A stretch of DNA of 64,000 nt, from positions 310,001 through 374,000 of the forward strand of contig NZ_JADPMR010000003.1 of NCBI RefSeq assembly GCF_015686695.1, given 5' to 3'. The stretch is from Vibrio nitrifigilis. Its GTDB lineage: Bacteria; Pseudomonadota; Gammaproteobacteria; Enterobacterales; Vibrionaceae. A program made the translations under genes and the position numbers. Every line of letters starts with the position of its first letter. Within the stretch, counting starts at the first letter, position 1. The notes under the pieces were generated by a model. It was given only the letters and a program-made list of their open reading frames with translations. It ran no database searches and was not told where the DNA came from. This document shows positions 32,358 to 50,221 of the stretch, in pieces.

Positions 32358-32385
32358 ATTATAGGGAGTTCTTAAAACTTGGCAA
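32358..32385 (-). promoter_or_regulatory. rRNA operon 1 promoter P1
   Basis: -35 TTGCCA (32380-32385), 16-bp spacer, -10 TATAAT (32358-32363), GC-rich discriminator GCGCCCTC as expected for stringent control, and an A/T-rich UP-like stretch upstream. The remaining gap up to 32701 holds only A/T-rich sequence and the promoter side of the plus-strand gene. Confidence 0.82.
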
Positions 32386-32701
32386 GACCAAATCTTACTT
32401 TTTTATAAAAAAACGATTCGTTTGTTCACTTTAACGCCATAACGCTGTTTTTATCCACTAAACTCCTATTTTTATGGCAAAGAAATGGATATTTAATTCT
32501 AAGATTGTTTTGGACGCCCCCGATATCATATTCTCTTTTATGTTTTTATTACCTAAATAACGAACAAATTAATCATCAGAATGAAACGCATGATGTTCAT
32601 ATTTGAGTCATTCATATGTCATTCGGTGATCATAATAAATTGCTAGTTTCCGAGCTCTGGTCATTAAGACCTAAACATTTAATGTAAGGAAACAATTTAT
32701 T

Positions 32702-35059
32702 ATGCTCCGAATACATAACCCTTTCGCATTAACATTACCCATAGTTGCAAGTGCAGTATTAACGGCTTGCTATGATCAAAATACGACTTATTCTAATCCT
32801 GGAGTTCCAGCTGGTGTCTCATACGAACAAACTGTAGCGGAACCGACCCTAACCGGTAATGAATTAACCATTGTCGATAACCTTGCCACCAATAACATAG
32901 CTGATTCGACAGGCTTTTCAGAAGATACCAACCCAATGCTTCAAATCTTAAGCGGGTTTGATGATATTTATTTAATGGGTCAATCAGATTGGGAAGATGG
33001 GACGTCCGCAACTAATTCAACAAGCGAGATTTTTTCAGTCGTTAATTTCTCCAACGCTCATATCCTCAACGACACGGTGTGGCAAGAAAACTATGACTAT
33101 GTAGCAACATTAACAGAACCCGGGGAAACATCACCAGATCTAGACCGTACTTCTCCTTCAGTTTTAGTCCATGCCTATTTAGATGATCAGCGAGAAAAAG
33201 GCTTTAGTATCACATCAGGATTAGGGCCTTTAGCGAATATTTATCGCAATGCGGCAAATTCAACCTCTCCATATAGTATCAATGATGCAGATGAGGGGAC
33301 TATTGATGTGCAAACCGATGCTTCTACTTCTTACACTATTGATATCGATTCTGGGACTCTTTGGGATAGCGACCAAGGTTACGGATCACTCGCAACAAAT
33401 TATGGTACTTACGGTTCTGAAGAAAATGGTGATCTTGGATATCTAGTCGATCTATTAGACGTCATTAAAAATTACGGTGTATCAACAGAGCCAGCCAAAT
33501 ATCATTTTCTGTCTCCACGCCCTTGGCGCATTAATACTAGTTACGGCATCCTAGATTTTACTGATGGTGGGACATCTGACAGTAGTGTTGATTCAGATTC
33601 AGTCGCTGTTGATACCGCATTTGCAGATAGTACGCTCTATGCACCAACATGTGTAGGGGCAGACGACACTACTGAAACGACAAAATACTATGAAACCACC
33701 GACCCTGATACCGGAAGTGATGATACAGCATTGCTACACCCCATCACTGCACTTATCTGTGCAGGCCGTCAAATCTATGCCTCTGATGGTACAAATAATA
33801 AAGAATACAGTGAAGCGATGGACGATGGACTTTCTATCTCGGCCTATTACTCATCGCGCGCTAAAGATGGTGCTTTCCCAAGTGGCCATACTGCAGAAGC
33901 ATTTGACCGAGGATTAGGGTTAGCCTATGCCATACCATCACGATTCTCACAGATGGTCGCTCGCTCAGCCGATCTAGGTGAAAACCGTATTGTGGTTGGA
34001 ATGCACTCCCCGCTTGACGTAATCGGAGGGCGTATATTTGGTACTGCCGCAACTGCTGCCGTCTTATATAACAACGCCGATGCTGCAGCTCTTGCGCTTA
34101 ACCAAGCCAACTCGTACTTCGAAGAAAAGGCCAGTGACGCAGGGTTTGAATCGATTATTGATTTCGCCAATTGTGTACAAGATGATACGTGTGATGACAG
34201 TGAATATAGTGATGACTACAGCGATCATGACACCATAAAAGAAACCTATAAAAAATACATGACCTATGGCTTTACTAAACTGGATGAACCCAGTGCAGAT
34301 CCTGAAGTACCTAAAGGTGCCGAAGTGCTGCTTAAAAGTCGCCAACCCTATCTAACCGCTGCTCAACGCCGTGCTGTTCTTGCAACAACCGAAATAGATT
34401 CTAACTACCCTGTTATTAATGAATCCCGCGGTTGGGGACGAATTAACCTCGTTGATGCCGCCGATGGATATAGTGCCTTTAATGGCGATGTCAATGTCGA
34501 TATGGATGCTTCTGATGGTGGTTTTAGTCAATACGACCGCTGGCGTAATGATATTTCCGGAGTCGGTCGCTTGAAAAAATCAGGCACAGGGACACTATCT
34601 CTAGAAGGAAATAACTCTTATACCGGTGGCACCTATTTAACCGAAGGGGAGCTCGTTGCTGCATCTCAAACAGCATTTGGTACTTATACCGTTTATCAAA
34701 ATGCGGGGACATTGACAGTTGCAATAGAGAAAGGTGCATCAGATAGCTCGCATGGCACATTATCTGTATCTGACTATGTTCAAGAGGCTGGCTCTTTATC
34801 ATTGAACCTCGCAGATAATGCAAAGATTAGTGCCGATAATGGCATCTTCATCGATGGAGGCTTATTAAGCTTAACCGTGCCTGCGCTGAATTCTGCAACG
34901 ACCTATACGATCATGTCAGCTGGCGGCATTTATGGTACTTATGACACAGATAATGTAACGGTAGTAGATACAGAGGGAAACAGTGATTACTCGGTGTCCG
35001 TCAATTACAATGACTCAACAGTTCGCGTAACCATCACTCCAGATAGCGGTACTCTATAA
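32702..35059 (+). CDS. PAP2-superfamily acid phosphatase lipoprotein with C-terminal beta-repeat segment
   Basis: 785 residues. A signal peptide with lipobox LTAC predicts acylation at C23. The phosphatase signature is complete: K-x6-RP (KYHFLSPRPW, near residue 270), PSGH (FPSGHT, near 393) and R-x5-H-x3-D (RIVVGMHSPLD, near 430), the vanadium haloperoxidase/PAP2 active site. Residues about 620-785 contain an autotransporter-type passenger repeat (GTGTLSLEGNNSYTGGTYL) and Thr/Ser-rich strands, but no 12-strand barrel domain follows. I infer a surface or periplasmic phosphatase. It lies alone between two rRNA operons, on the opposite strand; AAGGA sits about 10 nt before the ATG. Confidence 0.85.
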   Translation: MLRIHNPFALTLPIVASAVLTACYDQNTTYSNPGVPAGVSYEQTVAEPTLTGNELTIVDNLATNNIADSTGFSEDTNPMLQILSGFDDIYLMGQSDWEDGTSATNSTSEIFSVVNFSNAHILNDTVWQENYDYVATLTEPGETSPDLDRTSPSVLVHAYLDDQREKGFSITSGLGPLANIYRNAANSTSPYSINDADEGTIDVQTDASTSYTIDIDSGTLWDSDQGYGSLATNYGTYGSEENGDLGYLVDLLDVIKNYGVSTEPAKYHFLSPRPWRINTSYGILDFTDGGTSDSSVDSDSVAVDTAFADSTLYAPTCVGADDTTETTKYYETTDPDTGSDDTALLHPITALICAGRQIYASDGTNNKEYSEAMDDGLSISAYYSSRAKDGAFPSGHTAEAFDRGLGLAYAIPSRFSQMVARSADLGENRIVVGMHSPLDVIGGRIFGTAATAAVLYNNADAAALALNQANSYFEEKASDAGFESIIDFANCVQDDTCDDSEYSDDYSDHDTIKETYKKYMTYGFTKLDEPSADPEVPKGAEVLLKSRQPYLTAAQRRAVLATTEIDSNYPVINESRGWGRINLVDAADGYSAFNGDVNVDMDASDGGFSQYDRWRNDISGVGRLKKSGTGTLSLEGNNSYTGGTYLTEGELVAASQTAFGTYTVYQNAGTLTVAIEKGASDSSHGTLSVSDYVQEAGSLSLNLADNAKISADNGIFIDGGLLSLTVPALNSATTYTIMSAGGIYGTYDTDNVTVVDTEGNSDYSVSVNYNDSTVRVTITPDSGTL

Positions 35060-35198
35060 AACAATAAAAGTACCGAAGAACCAATGCTTTTTATCGAGCC
35101 TAATGCTCTATACATACAATTAGGCATAGAAAATCCATAGCCATTTTTCTAGATTGGGGAAAATCAGATAAAGATAAGAAGTTCGGAAAGGTAGAAAG

Positions 35199-35226
35199 CA
35201 AAAAACCCAGCCATTAGGCTGGGTCT
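35199..35226 (-). terminator. Terminator of rRNA operon 2
   Basis: Minus strand: GACCCAGCC, TAAT loop, GGCTGGGTTTTTTGC, ten nt after the 5S gene. On the plus strand it may also stop the phosphatase transcript. The rest of 35060-35236 holds no gene. Confidence 0.9.
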
Positions 35227-35236
35227 CTTTAAATTA

Positions 35237-35356
35237 AAGCCTGGCGATGACCTACTCTCACATGGGGAAGCCCCACACTACCATCGGCGCGATTTCGTTT
35301 CACTTCTGAGTTCGGCATGGGATCAGGTGGGTCCAAAATGCTATGGTCGCCAAGCA
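35237..35356 (-). rRNA. rrf: 5S ribosomal RNA (operon 2)
   Basis: Identical in alignment to the operon 1 copy (offset 8400). No tRNA follows; the terminator comes directly. Confidence 0.95.
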
Positions 35357-35469
35357 AATTCTTTGTTGTTACCGCTATCGCAGCAACAATTAATTCAGAA
35401 AGCTGTCGTTCTCTACACAATCAAGTGTGTCTCTATATCGAGTCCGATACAAAACCTTTTTGGTGTTGT

Positions 35470-38358
<2,889 letters not shown>

Positions 38359-38576
38359 ATACAACCCAAAAAAGTTTTGAGTTGATGAACAAGTCACCAA
38401 GGTTGTCTGCATTTTTATACATGTTGCAGACTCGATATTGCCGGACTCAATTTTGAATACTTACTTAAAAAGTAAGTTTCCCAAGAACACTTGAATGTGT
38501 GTTGGTTATCTATCATTGATAGATAATTGAGAACTTTTACAAACATTCTAAAAGAATGTTTTGTCAGCTTTCCAAA

Positions 38577-38589
38577 TTGTTAAAGAGCA
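38577..38589 (-). promoter_or_regulatory. Spacer boxA antitermination element (operon 2)
   Basis: TGCTCTTTAACAA on the minus strand, same position as in operon 1. Confidence 0.75.
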
Positions 38590-38648
38590 ATGTGTTTTCT
38601 TACGAAAATCACCATTTTTAAGAACACTTAAGCAAATGTGCTTAAAGA

Positions 38649-38724
38649 TGGTGGAGCTATGCGGGATCGAACCGCAGACCTCCTGCGTGCAAGGCAGGCG
38701 CTCTCCCAGCTGAGCTATAGCCCC
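38649..38724 (-). tRNA. tRNA-Ala (TGC)
   Basis: Identical to the operon 1 copy; anticodon TGC, encoded CCA. Confidence 0.96.
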
Positions 38725-38751
38725 ATCGGTATTGTTCTTCTAAAGAAGAAT

Positions 38752-38828
38752 TGGTGGGTCTGAGTGGACTCGAACCACCGACCTCTCGCTTATCAGGCGA
38801 ACGCTCTAACCACCTGAGCTACAGACCC
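38752..38828 (-). tRNA. tRNA-Ile (GAT)
   Basis: Identical to the operon 1 copy; anticodon GAT, encoded CCA. Confidence 0.96.
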
Positions 38829-38889
38829 ACTAGGTGCTCTATTAAACCGTATCAATCTGTGTGAACACTCATCGCAATAATCTTATCGT

Positions 38890-40442
<1,553 letters not shown>

Positions 40443-40611
40443 AAGTTTTTTGTGGCTCAATGAATACTGAATACATTACTAAGTAATGTTGAATTGACTG
40501 TGCCAAGACCGAGGTCTTGATTGGTCACTCAGTTCATTGAAACCAATTGGAAACCGAAGTTTCTCATTTGATTATCATCAACGAGTGCCCACACAGATTG
40601 ATAGGTTTAAA

Positions 40612-40688
40612 TTGTTAAAGAGCTTTGCTTTCAGTGCGTTAGCACTTAGGCAGGACGCGTATATTACGCTACCCACTTTGAAAGTCAA
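40612..40688 (-). promoter_or_regulatory. rRNA operon 2 promoter and leader boxA
   Basis: Minus strand: -35 TTGACT (40683-40688), 16-bp spacer, -10 TAATAT (40661-40666), discriminator ACGCGTCC. BoxA AGCTCTTTAACAA at 40612-40624. Only one promoter is visible in the roughly 310-bp inter-operon gap. The leader has about 20 extra bases (near 40475-40493) relative to operons 1 and 3. Confidence 0.8.
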
Positions 40689-40721
40689 CATAAAACTTTA
40701 ATCTTTTTTAAAGCTTTATGG

Positions 40722-40746
40722 TGACTTGCTTACTTTGTAAGCAAGT
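40722..40746 (-). terminator. Hairpin after the 5S gene of operon 3 (weak terminator)
   Basis: Stem ACTTGCTTAC / GTAAGCAAGT with a 3-nt loop, immediately after the 5S gene of operon 3, but without a T run. It may be a processing stem rather than a terminator, which would allow read-through into operon 2. Confidence 0.5.
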
Positions 40747-40754
40747 GGAATTTA

Positions 40755-40874
40755 AAGCCTGGCGATGACCTACTCTCACATGGGGAAGCCCCACACTACC
40801 ATCGGCGCGATTTCGTTTCACTTCTGAGTTCGGCATGGGATCAGGTGGGTCCAAAATGCTATGGTCGCCAAGCA
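40755..40874 (-). rRNA. rrf: 5S ribosomal RNA (operon 3)
   Basis: 120-nt 5S gene with the same sequence as the other two copies. Confidence 0.95.
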
Positions 40875-40985
40875 AATTCTTTGTTGTTACCGCTACGCAG
40901 CAACAATTAATTCAGAAAGCTGTCGTTCTCACACAATCAAGTGTGTCTCTATATCGAGTCCGATACAAAACCTTTTTGGTGTTGT

Positions 40986-43874
<2,889 letters not shown>

Positions 43875-44125
43875 ATACAACCCAAAAAAGTTTTGAGTTG
43901 TACTATTTGTCTCCACTTTGAAAAAGTGAAATCAAAGGTTAGTCACCAAGGTTGTCTGCATTTTTATACATGTTGCAGACTCGATATTGCCGGACTCAAT
44001 TTTGAATACTTACTTAAAAAGTAAGCTTCCCAAGAACACTTGAATGTGTGTTGGTTATTTTCATAAAGAAAATAATTGAGAACTTTTACAAACATTCTAA
44101 AAGAATGTTTTGTCAGCTTTCCAAA

Positions 44126-44138
44126 TTATTAAAGAGCA
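44126..44138 (-). promoter_or_regulatory. Spacer boxA variant (operon 3)
   Basis: TGCTCTTTAATAA, one base different from the boxA in the other two spacers. Confidence 0.65.
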
Positions 44139-44243
44139 AAAGTACATTTTCAGCACTTTCTAAAGATTTTCAGCGTCACTAATTCCAACCACATACGTGT
44201 TACTGAAGTGGTTTGGAATCCGTTTCCAAAAATATTTAGAGAG

Positions 44244-44319
44244 TGGTGGGCGATACCGGGTTCGAACCAGTGACCCCCTGCTTGTAAGGCAGGTGCTCTC
44301 CCAACTGAGCTAATCGCCC
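44244..44319 (-). tRNA. tRNA-Val (TAC)
   Basis: 76 nt with encoded CCA; acceptor GGGCGAT / ATCGCCC; anticodon TAC. Third tRNA of the operon 3 spacer. Confidence 0.96.
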
Positions 44320-44347
44320 ACATTATTTGATTTCCTGTGGAAGGAAA

Positions 44348-44423
44348 TGGTGGGTCGTACAGGATTCGAACCTGTGACCAATTGATTAAAAGTCAACTGC
44401 TCTACCAACTGAGCTAACGACCC
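44348..44423 (-). tRNA. tRNA-Lys (TTT)
   Basis: 76 nt with encoded CCA; acceptor GGGTCGT / ACGACCC; anticodon TTT. Second tRNA of the operon 3 spacer. Confidence 0.96.
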
Positions 44424-44424
44424 A

Positions 44425-44500
44425 TGGTATCCCGTAGGGGAGTCGAACCCCTGTTACCGCCGTGAAAGGGCGGTGTCCTAGGCCTCTAGACGAACGGGAC
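44425..44500 (-). tRNA. tRNA-Glu (TTC)
   Basis: 76 nt with encoded CCA; acceptor GTCCCGT / ACGGGAT with a terminal G-U pair; anticodon TTC. First tRNA of the operon 3 spacer, one base from tRNA-Lys. Confidence 0.96.
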
Positions 44501-44568
44501 ACTAAGATACTCTTTGCTTTCTAAACCGTATCAATCTGTGTGAACACTCATCGCAATAATCTTATCGT

Positions 44569-46121
<1,553 letters not shown>

Positions 46122-46273
46122 AAAGTTTTTTGTGGCTCAATGAATACTGAATAAATTGACTGTGCCAAGACCGAAGTCTTGATTGGTCACTCAGTTCATT
46201 GAAACCAATTGGAAACCGAAGTTTCTCATTTGATTATCATCAACGAGTGCCCACACAGATTGATAGGTTTAAA

Positions 46274-46360
46274 TTGTTAAAGAGCTTCCTAACCTTGCTT
46301 TATTCTCTAAAGCGCCTCGGCTAGGGGTGCGTATAATACGCTTTAAATATTTTGAGTCAA
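46274..46360 (-). promoter_or_regulatory. rRNA operon 3 promoter P2 and leader boxA
   Basis: Minus strand: -35 TTGACT (46355-46360), 16-bp spacer, -10 TATTAT (46333-46338), discriminator ACGCACCCC; boxA AGCTCTTTAACAA at 46274-46286. Confidence 0.8.
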
Positions 46361-46448
46361 GATATTTTTCATCTTTTTCTCATTACCGCTTAACTACTTT
46401 CGTAATCCACTTTGTGATTTGTATCTCACTCCGTGTCGGTGAGGCGGC

Positions 46449-46476
46449 ATTATAGGGAGCTATGAGATTATGACAA
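46449..46476 (-). promoter_or_regulatory. rRNA operon 3 promoter P1
   Basis: -35 TTGTCA (46471-46476), 16-bp spacer, -10 TATAAT (46449-46454), GC-rich discriminator GCCGCCTC and an A/T-rich UP-like tract upstream. The rest of 46122-46670 shows no gene. Confidence 0.82.
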
Positions 46477-46670
46477 GTGTTTTTTAAAAAAAAGAATTTG
46501 TTCGATTAAAAAGCCATCAAAGCCTGATTTATCGAATAAAATATCAACATTTGAGGGTGGTCACAGCAATTGGTTGGAAAAAATCCAAGCATATACGTAA
46601 TATTCATGTGTCTATTTTGTTAAAGCTGGACAAAAGCCTCTTATGTTTTCACAGATAAGTAGTATTCAAT

Positions 46671-47120
46671 ATGAACTCTAATAAATCGATTTTAGTTACG
46701 GTTGTATTTGCTCTAGTTGGTGCGATTGTTTTTTCGCAACTAACTTTATCCCCTGTTATTAGCTTTTTGATTGGTGTTGTTGTTACATTTTTTATATTCA
46801 CTTTTGCGAACGGAACAACTCAATCACCTCAAGCTAACTCATCAACTGGCACCACAACGCTATATGTTGGTAATTTACCTTACAAAGCTAACGAGTCTAA
46901 TGTAAGGGATTTATTTGCCGATTATGGTGATGTTTTTGCTGTGCGACTTATGAAAGATAAACGCACAGGTAAGAGACGTGGTTTTGGTTTTGTCGTTATG
47001 TCCTCTACTACAGCAGACATCGCTATTGATGCTCTTAATGAAGCGGATTATATGCAACGCACTTTGAAGGTTCGCGTTGCTAATGATCCTAAGCATCCAA
47101 ATGGTGATAGTACTGAATAG
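46671..47120 (+). CDS. Membrane-anchored RRM-type RNA-binding protein
   Basis: 149 residues. Two hydrophobic segments (about 6-24 and 27-46) precede a linker and one RNA recognition motif (about 62-138) with RNP2 LYVGNLPY and RNP1 KRRGFGFVVM, both with the aromatic residues that stack on RNA. The RRM should face the cytoplasm. Similar small RRM proteins are common in Vibrionaceae and cyanobacteria; the RNA target is unknown. The 3' end overlaps the convergent murI by 32 bp. Confidence 0.85.
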   Translation: MNSNKSILVTVVFALVGAIVFSQLTLSPVISFLIGVVVTFFIFTFANGTTQSPQANSSTGTTTLYVGNLPYKANESNVRDLFADYGDVFAVRLMKDKRTGKRRGFGFVVMSSTTADIAIDALNEADYMQRTLKVRVANDPKHPNGDSTE

Positions 47121-47889
47121 GTAGAAAACCTAACTGTGACAAATGTTGGTTAAGTGCATCTTCTTCCCAAAGAGGTGCACTTGCAATAATCTGATGTTTC
47201 GTCTTATCTATCGTTCCCTCTCCTTCTCCAATAAGATAAGCCACTCTTCTTGCTATGGCTTCTCCCGAATCCACCAGAACAATTTGTTGTCCTAACACCT
47301 GACTGATTTCATCTTTTATTAATGGAAAGTGGGTACAACCTAACACCGCAACGTCGATTATCCCTTGTAAAGGTTTGAGGATTGCTGATAGCTCATACAG
47401 ATCTACTGGCTTACCACGTAATTTTTCTTCGGCCATATCTACTAATCGAGTTGAACCGAGCAGCTCTACCTTTTTATTTAGGGAAAAATGTTTAATTAGC
47501 TCGTGAGTATAAGATCTCGTGACGGTTGCTGGCGTTGCGATAAGACCAACCGCCTTATTTGCAATGGCGGAGGCTGGTTTAATTGCGGGAACAACACCAA
47601 CGACAGGGATGGAAAGTTTTGCTCTAAGGCTCGGTAAAACAATAGTGCTGGCGGTATTACATGCAATAACGACTAGATCAATCTGTTCACGCTGAGCTAT
47701 ATCGGTAATAAATGAGTCTACACGTGTAACTAATGTCTCGGGATCTAGCTCTCCATATGGGTAAGCTTCGTTATCAAAAAAGTACACAATATCGATATGT
47801 GGTAATCGCTGTTTAATTTCTTTATAAACAGATAGACCGCCAACACCAGAATCAAACACAAGAACTTTTGATTGCTTAACTTTGTCCAC
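47089..47889 (-). CDS. murI: Glutamate racemase
   Basis: Supplies D-glutamate for peptidoglycan. 266 residues with both catalytic cysteines (C77 in VIACNTAS, C185 in LGCTHFPL) and the N-terminal substrate motif VFDSGVGGLSV. A GTG start at 47889 is used. It lies downstream of btuB, a conserved btuB-murI order in gammaproteobacteria, but a strong terminator separates them. The C-terminus overlaps the convergent RRM gene by 32 bp. Confidence 0.96.
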   Translation of the reverse strand: MDKVKQSKVLVFDSGVGGLSVYKEIKQRLPHIDIVYFFDNEAYPYGELDPETLVTRVDSFITDIAQREQIDLVVIACNTASTIVLPSLRAKLSIPVVGVVPAIKPASAIANKAVGLIATPATVTRSYTHELIKHFSLNKKVELLGSTRLVDMAEEKLRGKPVDLYELSAILKPLQGIIDVAVLGCTHFPLIKDEISQVLGQQIVLVDSGEAIARRVAYLIGEGEGTIDKTKHQIIASAPLWEEDALNQHLSQLGFLPIQYYHHLDA

Positions 47890-47963
47890 ACATAGACCAC
47901 TTAGTAAGAAAAAACGTCATGATCATACTCTCTCTTATCCCTATAGCAACGGTCAATAAAGGA

Positions 47964-47988
47964 TAAAAAAACCGCCCGAAGGCGGTTA
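47964..47988 (-). terminator. Rho-independent terminator of btuB
   Basis: Minus strand: AACCGCC, TTCG loop, GGCGGTTTTTTTA; stable tetraloop hairpin with a T run, 18 nt after the btuB stop. Confidence 0.93.
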
Positions 47989-48005
47989 ATCATTACTGCT
48001 TCATT

Positions 48006-49775
48006 TTAAAACGAATACGATGCTGTTGCATAATACTTACGTTCTGGTGTTATATATCCAGACGCTAATTCATACTTTTTATCAAATACGTTGCCAACTT
48101 TTCCAGACAACTTAATACCGTTAGCAAAGAGGTAATTCATAGATAAATCTACTAATGAATACGCTCCTAACTTGTCATCATTCGATGAGTCATCATATCT
48201 TTTGCCTTGGAACAAGTAATCAACATTAAAAGTCCATTGGTCTAGTTCATAAAACACATTCCATTTAGCTGAGTTCTTCGCTCGACGAGCAAGCTCATTC
48301 CCTGAATCTTTGTCCTCGGCATCTGTATAATTGTATGACAATTTATGGCTAATTGGTCCAGTATCAAATTCAGCTCCAAATTCTAGGCCTTTAATAGAAA
48401 CCTCACCGTAATTTGTTGCATAATCATTTACTGTTGCAATCATATCCGTTAAATCATTTCGATATACGCTCGCTCGCAAAGATACAAAATCATAATCAGC
48501 CGTCATTCCTAATTCATAGTTACGAGACTTCTCAGGCTTAACATCCGAACTACCGTACCCAGGATAGTAGAGTTGGTTAAACGTAGGCGCTTTAAAAGCA
48601 TTACCTGCGTTTGCTGTTATACGATAGGTTGAATTCAAGCGATACCCCAAACCTAATTGCCAAGTCTCGTTTTGGCCATAGCGTTGGTTATCATCACTAC
48701 GTAACGCAGCTTCTACATCTACCTGTTCTAATTGATACAAAGTATTGACGTATATACCCACGTTAGAACGTGATGTTTCTGAATAATCTGTCGTAGAACT
48801 CACACTGTCTTTGTACCAGTTTGCCCCAGCACTCACTGATAGCTCATTACTAAACGCATATTGGTTATCAAAAGAAAGTTCACGACGGTCTGTAACATAA
48901 CGACTTTGGGATGAATCGGTAAAGCTTTCACTTCTTACTTGGTTTGCGCTCGCTGTTAAACGAGATTGTAAAGAATCTTTATGATAGTTCAAACGAGTAA
49001 CCGCATTATAAAGCTTTTCATTACTTCTATTATAATAACCGTCGTATTGAACTTTCCCTCTTTGACCTAGGAAGAAGAATCCCGCATCCCATTGCTCATT
49101 AATTCGATAGCTGACATTCGTTGTCATGCTTTTCGAACGATAGCCATCATCGTCCATATCACTGGTCTTAACGGAGTAACCATCAGTATCAACTCCTGAC
49201 ACACCAAGAGATAAGTGTAAATCATTGGTAACCTGATTCGAGGCTAGCACTTGGCCTGAGTGATAATTATCGCTTCCTGCTGTAGTAGAGAGTTGAGTCT
49301 GGTTACTATGATTATCAGTGATAATGTTAATCACGCCACCAATCGCGTCTGATCCATAGACAGCAGCACGGCTACCACGAAGAAATTCAATGCGCTCAAC
49401 CCCTACTAAAGGAATATTGGCAAAAGGTGCCGTCCCCGTAGTGGCACTGGCAAAACGAACACCGTCTATCAACACTAAAATATGATCTGAGTTAGTGCCT
49501 CGAACAAACACACTCTGTGACTGACCGTAGCCACCATTAGAGCCAATTTGAACACCGGGTAAAGTACGTAGCACTTCAGATAGTGAATTTGCTTGCATGC
49601 GCTCAATATCTTTACGAGTCACAATTTCAACAGGCACTGTCGTTGATTGTACGTTTTGAGCAAATCGGTTGGCGGTCACTACAACAGTATCATCTGTTGA
49701 GGTTGTTTGAGCATAAGAGACGGACGCGCACGCCCAAGACGACACCACTGCCATCGCTATATAAGACTTTTTCAT
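48006..49775 (-). CDS. btuB: BtuB, TonB-dependent vitamin B12 receptor
   Basis: Outer-membrane cobalamin transporter. Starting at MKKSYIAMAVV (49775, AGGAA 6 nt upstream) gives 589 residues: signal peptide to about residue 23, TonB box near DDTVVVTA, plug domain (PVEIVTRKDIERMQ, RGTNSDHILVLIDGVR, SDAIGGVINIIT) and a C-terminal beta barrel ending YYATASYSF with the terminal Phe needed for BAM insertion. An upstream extension of the frame runs through the riboswitch and is not coding. Expression is likely switched off by cobalamin. Confidence 0.95.
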   Translation of the reverse strand: MKKSYIAMAVVSSWACASVSYAQTTSTDDTVVVTANRFAQNVQSTTVPVEIVTRKDIERMQANSLSEVLRTLPGVQIGSNGGYGQSQSVFVRGTNSDHILVLIDGVRFASATTGTAPFANIPLVGVERIEFLRGSRAAVYGSDAIGGVINIITDNHSNQTQLSTTAGSDNYHSGQVLASNQVTNDLHLSLGVSGVDTDGYSVKTSDMDDDGYRSKSMTTNVSYRINEQWDAGFFFLGQRGKVQYDGYYNRSNEKLYNAVTRLNYHKDSLQSRLTASANQVRSESFTDSSQSRYVTDRRELSFDNQYAFSNELSVSAGANWYKDSVSSTTDYSETSRSNVGIYVNTLYQLEQVDVEAALRSDDNQRYGQNETWQLGLGYRLNSTYRITANAGNAFKAPTFNQLYYPGYGSSDVKPEKSRNYELGMTADYDFVSLRASVYRNDLTDMIATVNDYATNYGEVSIKGLEFGAEFDTGPISHKLSYNYTDAEDKDSGNELARRAKNSAKWNVFYELDQWTFNVDYLFQGKRYDDSSNDDKLGAYSLVDLSMNYLFANGIKLSGKVGNVFDKKYELASGYITPERKYYATASYSF

Positions 49776-49829
49776 GACTTTTCCTAATCGCGTAAATAAG
49801 CTGAGCAGGATCTCGATGCCCTTTATTTT

Positions 49830-49975
49830 GCTCAGTCGTTGGCAGGTATTCGGACTTAAGAGATCTATCCTACTTACTCGACTTCCCACAATTTTCATTG
49901 CAGTGTCTTAATGAGTGTTCGTACTCTATTACCGCTGCGCGTCAGCAATCTACAGTTGGGAAAGCATACATTTAA
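49830..49975 (-). promoter_or_regulatory. Cobalamin riboswitch upstream of btuB
   Basis: On the minus strand the core elements of the AdoCbl riboswitch are in order: GCTGACGCGCAGCGGTAA, ACACTGCAATGAAAATTG followed by GTGGGAAGTC, and the B12 box AGTCCGAATACCTGCC (49841-49856). These match the E. coli btuB leader almost word for word. It ends about 55 nt before the btuB ATG, leaving room for the expression platform. Confidence 0.9.
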
Positions 49976-50074
49976 AAAATAGATTAGAGAGGGATAACAT
50001 CTTTTAAAATGGGAGTTAGTGCGTCTAAAACTAAAAATATCAGATCAATCCGTATTACTGTCTAAATTTTTCAC

Positions 50075-50123
50075 ATTCTCTTATGGTCTTTCTAATTTTT
50101 CATTCGATTAGACCATTGAGAAT
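50075..50123. repeat. Long imperfect hairpin upstream of btuB
   Basis: Arms ATTCTC, ATGGTCT, CTAAT (50075-50096, with two TT bulges) pair with ATTAGACCAT and GAGAAT (50107-50123): 18 paired bases around a 10-nt loop. No T run follows on either strand, so it does not look like a terminator. It could be a regulatory RNA structure or an insertion relic. Confidence 0.5.
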
Positions 50124-50189
50124 CATGAGATTCGCATTCTTACTTTCCCTGCAACATAGACGGACAGAAAACCTAAACCTGCCAAAAAA

Positions 50190-50203
50190 TTGATTTTAAT
50201 CAA
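50190..50203. promoter_or_regulatory. FNR-type box 1
   Basis: TTGATTTTAATCAA is a perfect match to the FNR/ANR consensus TTGAT-N4-ATCAA. It lies in the intergenic region right of btuB. Confidence 0.5.
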
Positions 50204-50221
50204 AATCTATTCAATTGCTAG

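Noticed and set aside
49776..49898. 41-residue N-terminal extension of btuB
   Set aside because: It would be translated through the cobalamin riboswitch B12 box. The ATG at 49775 has a Shine-Dalgarno site and a proper signal peptide.
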